A stretch of DNA of 12,463 nt from Acidaminococcaceae bacterium (GCA_022653215.1 JALCSJ010000052.1:1-12463); one strand, 5' to 3'; positions 1-7,745 are shown, numbered from the stretch's first letter. The notes: a model not told the origin generated them from the letters alone. Made by a program: numbers and translations.

Positions 1-1060
1 CAACATCAATATGCTCTTTATACAGCAAAGGTCCCGGCTGTAAACCATGGATAATGAAAGCTCCCAGCAAAATAGCCGTAACAGAATCTCCCGGTACGCC
101 TAAAGACAGCAGGGGTATCATGGCACCGCCTGTACAGCCATTATTGGCAGACTCGGAAGCAGCCACGCCTTCAATCATACCTGTACCAAATTTTTCCGGT
201 GTCTTGGATGAACGCTTTGCTTCGCCATAAGAAACGAATGCGGCAATATCGCCGCCGGCCCCGGGAATAGCACCAATGAAGGAACCAATAACCCCGCCTT
301 TAACAATGGTAACCAGGCACCGTTTTAAATCTGCCATGGTAGGCAAAATCTGGCTAACCTGCTGCACTACTTGTTTGCCGGCAGTAAACTTTTCTACCCC
401 GGACAAAATTTCCGAAACAGCAAACAGACCAATCAAAGTAGGAATAAAGGGAGGTCCTTCGTATAATTCCATTTGTCCGAAAATATATCTGGGATAACCG
501 GAAATAGGATCAGACCCTACCGTACAAAGAATAAGTCCGAAAAATCCTGACATAACACCTTTCAGCACATTTTGGCTGGAAATAGAAACAATAATAGAAA
601 GGCCGAAAACGGCTAAAGCAAAATATTCAGAAGTACTGAATTTTAAAGCAAAAATAGAAACCTGAGGAGACAAAAAGGTCATGATCAAGCAGCCTAAAAG
701 TCCGCCGATAAAAGAAGCCGTCAAGCTCATGCTCAAGGCGCGGCTGGCCTGACCTTGCTGTGACAAAGGATAACCATCCAGCATGGTAGCCGCAGCAGCA
801 GGTGTGCCGGGGGTATGAATCAAAATAGAAGAAATTGACCCTCCGTACATGGCCCCGCAATAAAGTCCCAGAAGCATACCGATGGAAACATCCATATCCA
901 TGCCGAAACTAAATGGTACCAAAAGGGCAACACCCATGGTAGCCGTTAAGCCCGGCAAAGAACCAACTAAAATGCCACCTAAGCACCCGGCAAAAATAAC
1001 CAGTAAGGCATGAGGGTGAAGGGCATTGAATAAACATTGTAAATATAATCCGAAATCCAT
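1..1060 (-). CDS. tctA: Tripartite tricarboxylate transporter large permease, TctA family (C-terminus outside window)
   Basis: This is the large, many-helix membrane subunit of a TTT transporter, which moves a carboxylate across the inner membrane using ion gradients after delivery by the TctC binding protein. The frame is open for 353 codons and runs off the left edge; family members are about 500 residues, so roughly the last 150 are missing. The family landmarks are clear: GTPAAAATMLDGYPL (85-99), the glycine-rich IPGAGGDIAAFVSYGEAK (265-282), and a stretch at 298-325 containing ESANNGCTGGA and LGVPGD. The ATG at 1060 follows a very good ribosome site, AGAGGTGAGG, about 5 bases upstream, and lies 14 bp after the tctB stop, so it is translated from the same message. 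The substrate is not readable from sequence; context suggests a sugar acid or its breakdown product rather than citrate. Confidence 0.96.
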   Translation of the reverse strand, partial: MDFGLYLQCLFNALHPHALLVIFAGCLGGILVGSLPGLTATMGVALLVPFSFGMDMDVSIGMLLGLYCGAMYGGSISSILIHTPGTPAAAATMLDGYPLSQQGQASRALSMSLTASFIGGLLGCLIMTFLSPQVSIFALKFSTSEYFALAVFGLSIIVSISSQNVLKGVMSGFFGLILCTVGSDPISGYPRYIFGQMELYEGPPFIPTLIGLFAVSEILSGVEKFTAGKQVVQQVSQILPTMADLKRCLVTIVKGGVIGSFIGAIPGAGGDIAAFVSYGEAKRSSKTPEKFGTGMIEGVAASESANNGCTGGAMIPLLSLGVPGDSVTAILLGAFIIHGLQPGPLLYKEHIDV

Positions 1061-1074
1061 AAAATCCTCACCTC

Positions 1075-1539
1075 TTATAAGAAGTTTTCCAGTATACCCA
1101 TAGGCAGCTGAATATCCAGCATACCTTGGAAAGCTATCTGCACAAAAGCCGCCGTAGCCACAGAAACTAAAAGCATCCGCACCCACTGCCTAAATTGTAA
1201 TTTGTACATCATAAACATCATAAATATGATAGTGGCAGGAATAAAGCCCAAATATTGCATGACAATAACATAAACAACAGCACCCACTAAGATTATCAAA
1301 GCTCTTTGGATGCCCGGGTCCGCAAAAGAAATTGCTTCTGCTTTTGCCGTACTTTCAGTGCTATAGGTCTGAATCAATAACAAAACAGACGCTATGCCCA
1401 TACCTGTAGCCATAAGTCTTGGGAAAAAATCCGGACCTATTTTCATAACTGCGTCCGTAGGAAAAGAAGCACTGGAAATCCAAATGTAGGCACAAAGCAA
1501 TAATCCCAGAATGCCCCAAATCGTATTAGTTTTTTTCAT
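1075..1539 (-). CDS. tctB: Tripartite tricarboxylate transporter small permease, TctB family
   Basis: This is the small membrane subunit of the TTT transporter, partner of TctA. The product is 154 residues with about four hydrophobic helices: one near the N-terminus (about 7-25), one about 43-57, and a hydrophobic C-terminal half. The TctB hallmark GPDFFPR lies at 35-41, and the protein ends with IQLPMGILENFL, a usual TctB tail. I chose the ATG at 1539 because GAGG sits about 10 bases upstream and the protein then opens with a normal MKKTNTIWG. A longer in-frame start at 1599 exists, but it falls inside the terminator-like hairpin and adds 20 residues that do not look like this family. It is followed by tctA after 14 bp and preceded by tctC after a 125-bp gap that holds the hairpin. 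Confidence 0.93.
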   Translation of the reverse strand: MKKTNTIWGILGLLLCAYIWISSASFPTDAVMKIGPDFFPRLMATGMGIASVLLLIQTYSTESTAKAEAISFADPGIQRALIILVGAVVYVIVMQYLGFIPATIIFMMFMMYKLQFRQWVRMLLVSVATAAFVQIAFQGMLDIQLPMGILENFL

Positions 1540-1577
1540 GGTATCACAACCTCGTTGTCCGAAATAAACACTTTCAT

Positions 1578-1641
1578 AAAAAAGTGGGGCAAACTTCATT
1601 GATTAGCCAGACAATTAGCTGCCAGGAAGTTTGGCCCCACT
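1578..1641 (-). terminator. Terminator-like attenuator between tctC and tctB
   Basis: The arms 1584-1597 (GTGGGGCAAACTTC on the plus strand) and 1626-1640 (GAAGTTTGGCCCCAC) pair over 14 bp with a single bulged base, and one more A-T pair extends the stem. Read on the minus strand, the hairpin is followed directly by six T residues (1583-1578), the form of an intrinsic terminator. It begins about 25 bases after the tctC stop, but tctB and tctA lie beyond it in the same direction. Partial termination would give more TctC than TctBA. The loop is long (28 bases), so efficiency is uncertain. Confidence 0.72.
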
Positions 1642-1664
1642 GCAATTCACTTACAGTTTAATTT

Positions 1665-2666
1665 TTATTTTTTCTTTAATCCGATAGAATCCATGGTCTT
1701 GTCAACCAATTCTGCATTTTCTTTCAAGAATTTAGCAAAATCATCAGGTCCTTCATAAGCAAGGTTCAAGCCCATTTTCTTGGTGAAGTCAATAAAGGTT
1801 TGATCTTTCATAGCTTTTGCGAAGCAATCAACGATTTTAGCTTTGATTTCCGGTTTAACTCCCTTGGGAAGGCCAATACCTCTCCAAGTACCGAATACTA
1901 CATCAACGCCTTGTTCTTTGAAAGTAGGAACATTGGGATATAAAGGATCTCTCTTAGTGTCCATAACGCCTAAAATCTTCAATTTTCCGGCGTCTACTTG
2001 TGCACGAACTTCAGCAACTGATACGGAAACTGCCTGAATATGATTACCAACCAAAGCAGTAACAGCAGGAGCAGCACCTTCAAAAGGAACGTGTTTTACT
2101 TTGATACCGGTTTTTTGAGCCATCAGACCTGCGGCAATATGCCATACAGAACCGGGAGCAGAGTTACCAATACTGATTTCATTGGGATGAGCCTTAGCAT
2201 ATTCCACAAATTCTTTTAAATTGTTGTAAGGAGCATCTTTATTAACGGTTAAAGCAGCGGCATCAGTGTTAACACGGATAACCGGGTCAAAATCTTTATA
2301 GGAGAACGGTACTAATTTTTGGGGAGGCATGGAGTTCAATTCGAAAGTAATCATGCCGATGGTGTACCCATCCGGTTTTGCTTTCATAATTGCAGCATGT
2401 CCTGTAGCGCCGCCACCGCCCGTAACGTTAGAAACGGTAATGGTCTTGCCCAAATCTTTTTCTGCTGCCTTGCAAAGTGCTCTTAAGACTGTATCTGTTC
2501 CGCCGCCGGCACCCCAAGGACAAATCATGGTAATGTTCTTTGTGGGATAATTGGTCTTTTTAGCAGCTCCACCCTTAGCTGCTTCTTTCTTAGTACCACC
2601 GCACCCTGTGAAAAGCATGGTCAAACTCGTAGCAATTGCCAATCCTAAAGCCAAGCTCTTTTTCAT
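1665..2666 (-). CDS. tctC: Tripartite tricarboxylate transporter substrate-binding lipoprotein, TctC/Bug family
   Basis: This extracytoplasmic binding protein captures the substrate and hands it to TctAB. It is 333 residues, the usual size. The N-terminus is a lipoprotein signal peptide (MKKSLALGLA... LFTGC) with the acylated cysteine at 22, followed by a Lys/Ala/Gly linker. Family motifs are NITMICPWGAGGGTD (44-58), VTGGGGATGHAAIMKAKPDG (81-100), HVPFEGAAPAVTALVGN (192-208) and the YPNVPTFKEQG region (243-253). The ATG at 2666 follows GGAGGAGG about 7 bases upstream. It comes 108 bp after kdgK and is the first gene of the tctCBA group. The Bug family binds very varied carboxylates, so the ligand cannot be named; a uronate, KDG or a linked carboxylate is inferred from neighbours only. 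Confidence 0.95.
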   Translation of the reverse strand: MKKSLALGLAIATSLTMLFTGCGGTKKEAAKGGAAKKTNYPTKNITMICPWGAGGGTDTVLRALCKAAEKDLGKTITVSNVTGGGGATGHAAIMKAKPDGYTIGMITFELNSMPPQKLVPFSYKDFDPVIRVNTDAAALTVNKDAPYNNLKEFVEYAKAHPNEISIGNSAPGSVWHIAAGLMAQKTGIKVKHVPFEGAAPAVTALVGNHIQAVSVSVAEVRAQVDAGKLKILGVMDTKRDPLYPNVPTFKEQGVDVVFGTWRGIGLPKGVKPEIKAKIVDCFAKAMKDQTFIDFTKKMGLNLAYEGPDDFAKFLKENAELVDKTMDSIGLKKK

Positions 2667-2774
2667 AAATCTTCCTCCTCCGATTTTTTATATAAAACAA
2701 AATCCTGTCCCGCCTTACGACTCCCCACCTCCCGGCTTAGGAACAATTTGTTTAATAAACGTTTTTACGGATTT

Positions 2775-3806
2775 TTATCTTTGTACACGTCCGGAAGCAT
2801 CGCCACCGGCCAAAGTTTCAACTTCGGCTCTGGTTACATGGTTGAAATCTCCGGGAATAGTATGTTTCAAAGCAGAACCTGCTACAGCAAACTCAATGGC
2901 CGCTTTCATATCTTTGCCATCCAACAAACCGCAAATGAGCCCTGCTGCAAAGGAATCTCCGCCCCCTACTCTGTCTACGATAGGAGTAATGGAATATTTC
3001 TTGCTGTGATAGAATTCTCTGGTTTTACCGTCCATAATGCAGGCAGACCAGCCATTGTTGGAAGCGCTGTGGCTTTCCCGCAAAGAACTGATAACATATT
3101 CAAAATGGAATTTATCGCACATTTGATTGAATATATCAACATAGCCCTGAAGTTCCAGCTCACCACTGGTAACATCAGTTTTACCGGGTTTGAAACCAAG
3201 AACCTTGTCGGCATCTTCTTCATTACCAATGCAGACATCAACATACTGCATTAAATTGCTCATGATTCTTTGCGCTTTTTCACTGGTCCATAATTTTTTA
3301 CGGAAGTTCAAGTCGCAGGAAATTTTAACGCCGTGTTTTTTAGCCGCTTTGCAAGCAGCTTCTGTCAGCTCAGCAGCACTGTCAGATACAGCCGGTGTAA
3401 TACCGGTAAAGTGGAACCAATCCACTCCTGTGAAAATAGCGTCAAAGTCAAAATCTTCCGGTTTAGCTGTAGAAATAGAAGAATGAGCTCTATCATAGAC
3501 TACAGAGGAAGGCCGCATTGCTGAACCGCTTTCCAGGAAATAAATGCCGACTCTTTCTCCCTGACGAGCGATATATTTTGTTCCAACATTATACTTACGC
3601 AAAGCAGCTACTGCACAATCTCCAATGGGGTTTTTGGGCAAAGCTGTGACGAATTGAGCATCATGGCCAAAATTAGCCAGTGAAACAGCTACGTTAGCCT
3701 CACCGCCGCCGTAATGTACATCGAATTCATCTGCCTGAATATATCTTTCAAAATTAGGTGTAGACAGTCTTAACATAATTTCACCCATAGTTACTACTTT
3801 TGCCAT
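2775..3806 (-). CDS. kdgK: 2-keto-3-deoxygluconate kinase (PfkB/ribokinase family)
   Basis: This enzyme phosphorylates 2-keto-3-deoxygluconate with ATP to KDPG, the last activation step before the aldolase, in the cytoplasm. The 343-residue product has the PfkB N-terminal signature GGGEANVAVSLANFG (33-47) and the C-terminal signature DRVGGGDSFAAGLI (278-291), whose Asp284 is the expected catalytic base. The stretch YFLESGSAMRPSSVVYDRA (89-107) and DLNFRKKLW (165-173) are typical of KDG kinases rather than of other sugar kinases. I place the start at 3806 (MAKVVTMGE), 10 bases after AGGAGG at 3817-3822. An ATG at 3815, three codons earlier, is only one base from that site. It lies 71 bp after dctM, in a gap with a good extended -10 element, and 108 bp before tctC. 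The kduI/kduD neighbours support the KDG assignment. Fructokinase is the main alternative and is less likely. Confidence 0.9.
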   Translation of the reverse strand: MAKVVTMGEIMLRLSTPNFERYIQADEFDVHYGGGEANVAVSLANFGHDAQFVTALPKNPIGDCAVAALRKYNVGTKYIARQGERVGIYFLESGSAMRPSSVVYDRAHSSISTAKPEDFDFDAIFTGVDWFHFTGITPAVSDSAAELTEAACKAAKKHGVKISCDLNFRKKLWTSEKAQRIMSNLMQYVDVCIGNEEDADKVLGFKPGKTDVTSGELELQGYVDIFNQMCDKFHFEYVISSLRESHSASNNGWSACIMDGKTREFYHSKKYSITPIVDRVGGGDSFAAGLICGLLDGKDMKAAIEFAVAGSALKHTIPGDFNHVTRAEVETLAGGDASGRVQR

Positions 3807-3842
3807 AAAAATCATTCCTCCTTAATATTATCCTTATTTATA

Positions 3843-3851
3843 ATTATAGCA
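3843..3851 (-). promoter_or_regulatory. Extended -10 promoter before kdgK
   Basis: The minus strand reads TGCTATAAT here: a perfect TATAAT (3848-3843) with the TGn extension immediately upstream. The -35 region at 17 bp spacing is poor (TTATTT), as is common when an extended -10 is present. A start near 3836 would give kdgK a leader of about 30 bases. It lies in the 71-bp dctM-kdgK gap, where no terminator is visible, so it would be a second, internal promoter for kdgK-tctCBA. The gap is AT-rich, so a chance match is possible. Confidence 0.5.
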
Positions 3852-3877
3852 TTTTATTACATAAAAAATAACTTTTT

Positions 3878-5191
3878 TTACTGCATTAAATGCATGGCTC
3901 TCGGCAGCCAAGTGGAGAGTTCCGGTACGAAAGTAACAACCAGTAAAGCTATGGTTAATACAACAAAGTAAGGAATCAGTGTAAAGAACACGTCTTCAAT
4001 CTTCTGGTTAGCAATCTTGCAGCCTGTAAACAGGATAGGACCTACAGGAGGGGTAATAGTACCGATACACAGATTGAATACCATGATTACACCAAAATGC
4101 ACTACGTTGTAACCAAACTTTTGCACTACAGGCAAGAAAATAGGCGCAAAAATCAAAATTGCCGGAGTAGGGTCCATAATACAGCCGATAAACAGCATAA
4201 TAACGTTCATCATCAGCAAAATAATCACAGGATTGCTGCTGATAGCAAGCAGTGTGCTGGCAATCAAACCGGGGATTTTGGCAAAAGCCATAACCCAGGA
4301 CAAAACTGCGGAAACACCGATTAAAAAGATGATTAGTCCGGTGGATTTAGCTGTAGCTAAAAGCATAGGAGGAATGTCTTTTAGTTTAATACTGCGATAA
4401 ATCAAGGAAAGGATCAAAGCATAAACTACAGCGATACAGCTTGCTTCGGTAGGAGTAAAAATACCGGAAATAATCCCGCCTACGATAACGATAATCAAAA
4501 ACAAGGCAGGAATAGCATCAATAAACACCTTTACTCTTTCAGCTATACCATGATAATTACTGGTGGTTTTATAACCGAATTTATGTACAAAGTAAGCAGT
4601 TACCAGCATACAGGAAAGTCCCCAGATAAGACCGGGCAAGTACCCTGCCACAAACAAAGCAGCAACAGAAGTGCCACCTGATGCCAAAGAATAAATAATA
4701 AAAGTATTGCTGGGAGGTATCAGCATGCCACTGGGAGCAGAAGCAATATTAACCGTAGCAGAAACTGCCGGATCATAACCTTCTTTTTTCTCCACCGGTC
4801 CCAAGATGCCGCCGATAGCAGCAGCTGCTGCCACACCGGAACCGCTGATGGCACCGAAAAGCATGTTGGCCACAACATTAATATGAGCTAAAGCGCCTGG
4901 AATAAACCCAATAAGAGCTTTGGCCAAATTAATCAAACGCTGGGCAATACCGCCGTTATTCATAATATAACCGGCTAAAACAAAGAAGGGAATAGCTAGC
5001 AGGGCAAAGGAATTCATACCTGTATAAATACGCTGAGCGGCAGTGATATCAACTTTGTCCACGCCCAGGATAACGCACATGGCCGCAACACTGCCCAGTC
5101 CCATACTGGTACAAATAGGTGTGCCGATTAACAGAAGAATAGGTACAATGACAAGAAGCGAAACACCTACATAAAATATCATTTCTTCCAT
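3878..5191 (-). CDS. dctM: TRAP transporter large permease, DctM family
   Basis: This is the ion-coupled transport channel of the TRAP system, working with DctP and DctQ. It is 437 residues, normal for DctM, and hydrophobic throughout with about 12 helices. Family landmarks are IPFFVLAGYIMNNGG (67-81), LFGAISGSGVAAAAAIGGIL (111-130), ASAPSGMLIPPSNTFIIYS (150-168), GCIMDPTPAILIFAPIFLPV (336-355) and GTITPPVGPILF (377-388). The ATG at 5191 lies 2 bp after the dctQ stop with GGCGGTGA upstream, so the two genes are probably translationally coupled. The separate DctQ and DctM genes show a standard three-gene TRAP set, not the fused form. The substrate is inferred from context as a sugar acid. Confidence 0.96.
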   Translation of the reverse strand: MEEMIFYVGVSLLVIVPILLLIGTPICTSMGLGSVAAMCVILGVDKVDITAAQRIYTGMNSFALLAIPFFVLAGYIMNNGGIAQRLINLAKALIGFIPGALAHINVVANMLFGAISGSGVAAAAAIGGILGPVEKKEGYDPAVSATVNIASAPSGMLIPPSNTFIIYSLASGGTSVAALFVAGYLPGLIWGLSCMLVTAYFVHKFGYKTTSNYHGIAERVKVFIDAIPALFLIIVIVGGIISGIFTPTEASCIAVVYALILSLIYRSIKLKDIPPMLLATAKSTGLIIFLIGVSAVLSWVMAFAKIPGLIASTLLAISSNPVIILLMMNVIMLFIGCIMDPTPAILIFAPIFLPVVQKFGYNVVHFGVIMVFNLCIGTITPPVGPILFTGCKIANQKIEDVFFTLIPYFVVLTIALLVVTFVPELSTWLPRAMHLMQ

Positions 5192-5193
5192 AA

Positions 5194-5703
5194 TCAGTTC
5201 ACCGCCTTTTTAGAACTATCGTTATTATAGTTCTTAAGGAATTTGACATCTGCCCAAATATTACAAAGTCCGTAAAATACTGTACAGATACCGCAAATCG
5301 GTACTGCCATGTAGATCTGGCCGCTGGAAATAAAGGGCATAGCTTCATTGGTCTGGCTCATAGCTCTGGTAGCAATGATAATGCCGCCCTTAGTAAGAAT
5401 CCATGCCGCAAAAAAGGTATTAATAATTTCTACCACAATAGACATGATTTTTTTGGGTATGGGTGGTAATTTTTCCGGAATAACATTAATGTTCATATGG
5501 CCACGTTCTCCGTAGAGGAGTGCCGCGCCAAACAAGGTCATCCAGACGAAGATAATTTTGCTTAATTCCTCAGTAATATTACTGGGCTTAATCAATACGT
5601 AGCGGGCAAATACCTGCCAGGTTACCAAGATAACCATGACTCCGCACATAAGCTCGCAGCAGATGATTAAGATTTTATCAATTATATGTTTAAATTTCTC
5701 CAT
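5194..5703 (-). CDS. dctQ: TRAP transporter small permease, DctQ family
   Basis: This is the small four-helix membrane subunit that pairs with DctM. It is 169 residues from the ATG at 5703, which has GGAG about 10 bases upstream. A longer in-frame start at 5772 would lie inside the hairpin described below and adds an unlikely 23-residue leader. DctQ-type motifs are WQVFARYV (29-36), an ITEELSKI segment (43-50) and GERGHMNI (65-72) after the second helix. Two further hydrophobic helices lie at about 88-104 and 130-150. It follows dctP after 97 bp and is separated from dctM by only 2 bp. Confidence 0.93.
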   Translation of the reverse strand: MEKFKHIIDKILIICCELMCGVMVILVTWQVFARYVLIKPSNITEELSKIIFVWMTLFGAALLYGERGHMNINVIPEKLPPIPKKIMSIVVEIINTFFAAWILTKGGIIIATRAMSQTNEAMPFISSGQIYMAVPICGICTVFYGLCNIWADVKFLKNYNNDSSKKAVN

Positions 5704-5742
5704 AATGTTCTTCTCCTGCCTTAAGATCAAAACCGGATAATG

Positions 5743-5788
5743 GGCCGCCCAGAAGCGAGTTGTCTTTAACAACTCGCTTCTTTCGGCC
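5743..5788 (-). promoter_or_regulatory. Stable intercistronic hairpin between dctP and dctQ
   Basis: A perfect 12-bp inverted repeat, AGAAGCGAGTTG (5751-5762) and CAACTCGCTTCT (5770-5781), encloses a 7-base loop. An outer GGCCG/CGGCC pair (5743-5747 with 5784-5788) extends it across a small internal loop. There is no T-run after it on either strand, so it does not look like a simple intrinsic terminator. In this position it could protect the 3' end of the dctP message after processing or slow reading into dctQM, giving more binding protein than permease. Confidence 0.75.
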
Positions 5789-5800
5789 TTAAACTCTTAA

Positions 5801-6823
5801 TTAGTCCAATGCACGGATTTCTTTATAGAGTTTCTTGGTAAGATCGGTCTTTAATTTTTCTTTAGTCAAAGGAGCTACAGCCTTCATGAAGGCATCAATA
5901 TCAACATCGTTGAATTTAGCACCGGCTTTTTCAGCTTTTGCTTTGGCTTTGGCAATATTGTCGTTGAACATCTTGAATTCAGATTCAACTGCTTTAGCTA
6001 ATTCTTCATCAAAAATCTTCTTTACATCAGCAGGTAATTTTTCATAAACATCTTTGCTGATAATCAGATAGTCAGGAATCATCAGATGACGAGTATAGGA
6101 ATAATAAGGAGCGATTTCGCAATGTTTCAGATCGGAATAAATCAGTTCGTTATTTTCGCCGCCGTCAATAACGCCGGTTTGAATAGCTGTGTAAACTTCG
6201 CCCTGGCCCATAGGAGTGCCAACGCCACCCATTAATTCCATCATCTTTAAGTTAGTTTCAGATTGCATAACTCTGATTTTCATGCCTTTTAAATCAGCAG
6301 GAGTCTTTACTGCATGACCCTTTAAATATACGTTTCTGGAACCGGCAGTGAAAGCTGCTTTAACCAGAATGCCTTTGCCGGACAGAGAATTGAACAAATC
6401 TTTGGTAATCTTAGGATTGGTGAATACTTTCTTCTGCTCGTCCATGGATTTGAACATATAAGGAAGATTAAATACAACGAAGTCAGGGTTCCAGCTTTCC
6501 AGCAAAGGACCTCCTACTACGCTCATGGCAATAGTACCTGATTGTACCATTTCCATGGTTTCTTTCTGTGCACCCAGTAATTCATTAGGGAATACCTCGA
6601 TGGTATATTTACCATTGGTTCTCTTCTTCATTTCCTCGCCCATTTTCTTTAAAGCTTGGAATTGAGGATGGGTCTCCGGCTGATTAAAAGCTACCTTTAA
6701 AACAGTAGTCTTGCCATCTCCGGCTTTACCGGCATCTTTCTTTGCTCCGCCGCCGCAGCCGGCGATTAAAGTTGTTGCCACCGTTAAACCTAAAATTGCA
6801 CTTAGAATTCTTTTCTTAAACAT
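5801..6823 (-). CDS. dctP: TRAP transporter solute-binding lipoprotein, DctP family
   Basis: This is the extracytoplasmic binding protein of the TRAP system. It is 340 residues with a lipoprotein signal peptide ending LIAGC (Cys23), then a Gly/Lys-rich linker and the binding fold. DctP-type features include VAFNQPETHPQFQALKKMGE (44-63), the FPNELLGAQKETMEMVQSG region (78-96), LKGMKIRVMQSETN (178-191), where Arg184 is at the position that grips the substrate carboxylate in this family, and VIDGGENN (218-225). The ATG at 6823 follows GAGGAGG about 6 bases upstream. It lies 70 bp after kduD and starts the dctPQM group. The LKVAFNQPETHP opening suits the subgroup that binds sugar acids such as uronates, but the ligand is inferred. 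TRAP binding proteins need a carboxylate, and KDG and unsaturated uronates have one. Confidence 0.95.
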   Translation of the reverse strand: MFKKRILSAILGLTVATTLIAGCGGGAKKDAGKAGDGKTTVLKVAFNQPETHPQFQALKKMGEEMKKRTNGKYTIEVFPNELLGAQKETMEMVQSGTIAMSVVGGPLLESWNPDFVVFNLPYMFKSMDEQKKVFTNPKITKDLFNSLSGKGILVKAAFTAGSRNVYLKGHAVKTPADLKGMKIRVMQSETNLKMMELMGGVGTPMGQGEVYTAIQTGVIDGGENNELIYSDLKHCEIAPYYSYTRHLMIPDYLIISKDVYEKLPADVKKIFDEELAKAVESEFKMFNDNIAKAKAKAEKAGAKFNDVDIDAFMKAVAPLTKEKLKTDLTKKLYKEIRALD

Positions 6824-6893
6824 CTTACTTCCTCCTCTTTGAGTAGTGATTCATTTAAAAAACTTTTCTGCCCGCTTGCCCCTTGCTTTTTTA

Positions 6894-7679
6894 TTATGGC
6901 TGCTTACCAATGTAGGCTAAAATGCCTCCATCAACATAAAGGATATGGCCGTTAACAAAATTAGAAGCATCTGATGCCAGGAACACGGCCGGTCCTTGTA
7001 AATCTTCAGGTGTACCCCAACGATTAGCCGGTGTCTTAGCTAAAATAAAGCTATTGAAAGGATTACCCGGCGTTCTTAAAGGTGCAGTTTGAGGTGTGGC
7101 GATGTAGCCCGGTCCAATGCCATTGCACTGAATATTGGCATAACCGTACTCAGAACAAATATTTCTTGTCAACATTTTGAGTCCGCCTTTAGCTGCTGCA
7201 TAAGCAGAAACTGTTTCCCGGCCCAGTTCGCTCATCATAGAACAAATGTTAATGATTTTGCCATGGCCCTTTTTAATCATGCCGGGAATAACTGCCTTGG
7301 ACACAATAAAGGGTGCATTAAGGTCAATGTCAATGACCTGACGGAAATCTTCAACTTTCATTTCACACATGGGAATTCTTTTAATAATTCCGGCGTTATT
7401 TACCAGAATATCAATGGTACCTAAATCTTTGGCAATATCTGCCACCAATTTGTTTACCTGAGCTTCGTCAGTTACATCGCTAATGTAACCTGTAGCCTTT
7501 ATGCCCAGTTTTTTGTAATCTGCCAATGCCTGGTCCAGATGTTTTTGGCTGCGGCAGTTAAAAGCGATTTTTGCTCCTGCCTGGGCAAAAGCTGTAGCAA
7601 TGGCAAAGCCAATACCGTAAGCGGCACCGGTTACCAGTGCTACTTTTCCCTGTAAGGAAAAATCCTTGGGATAATTCAT
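6894..7679 (-). CDS. kduD: 2-dehydro-3-deoxy-D-gluconate 5-dehydrogenase (KduD), SDR family
   Basis: This enzyme interconverts 2,5-diketo-3-deoxygluconate and KDG with NAD(P)H, following KduI. It is a 261-residue classical short-chain dehydrogenase: TGAAYGIG cofactor loop (17-24), NNAG (94-97), catalytic Ser147, Tyr160 and Lys164 in the YAAAK motif, and a GPGYIATP segment (189-196). Homologous proteins are often labelled gluconate 5-dehydrogenase; the adjacent kduI and nearby kdgK favour the KduD role here. The ATG at 7679 has GGAAGGTGA about 5 bases upstream. It lies 84 bp after kduI and 70 bp before dctP, with no terminator visible in either gap. Confidence 0.9.
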   Translation of the reverse strand: MNYPKDFSLQGKVALVTGAAYGIGFAIATAFAQAGAKIAFNCRSQKHLDQALADYKKLGIKATGYISDVTDEAQVNKLVADIAKDLGTIDILVNNAGIIKRIPMCEMKVEDFRQVIDIDLNAPFIVSKAVIPGMIKKGHGKIINICSMMSELGRETVSAYAAAKGGLKMLTRNICSEYGYANIQCNGIGPGYIATPQTAPLRTPGNPFNSFILAKTPANRWGTPEDLQGPAVFLASDASNFVNGHILYVDGGILAYIGKQP

Positions 7680-7712
7680 GTTTTCACCTTCCGTTTAATA
7701 TATATGTGATTC

Positions 7713-7745
7713 GCTACTGAGATAATCGTGAAACCTCTCAGCAGC
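7713..7745 (-). promoter_or_regulatory. Small intercistronic stem-loop between kduI and kduD
   Basis: CTGAGA (7717-7722) pairs with TCTCAG (7736-7741), and a further GCT/AGC pair outside an A-C mismatch lengthens the stem to 9 bp around a 13-base loop. There is no T-run after it. It is weaker than the dctP-dctQ hairpin and could be chance. Confidence 0.3.

Noticed and set aside
627..860. Minus-strand 77-codon frame inside tctA
   Set aside because: It is an out-of-frame shadow of the tctA coding sequence, which runs unbroken through this region.
1540..1599. N-terminal extension of TctB by 20 codons
   Set aside because: The extension overlaps the terminator-like hairpin, and the internal ATG at 1539 has a better ribosome site and a family-like N-terminus.
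2551..3254. Overlapping plus-strand open frames of 152 and 168 codons across kdgK and the kdgK-tctC gap
   Set aside because: They are antisense to clearly coding kdgK, have proline-rich or low-complexity composition, no ribosome binding site and no recognisable domain.
5704..5772. N-terminal extension of DctQ by 23 codons
   Set aside because: The extension runs into the perfect hairpin after dctP, while the ATG at 5703 has a GGAG site and gives a normal DctQ length.
5743..5788. dctP-dctQ hairpin as an intrinsic terminator
   Set aside because: No T-run follows the stem on either strand, so it is listed as a regulatory or stabilising structure instead.
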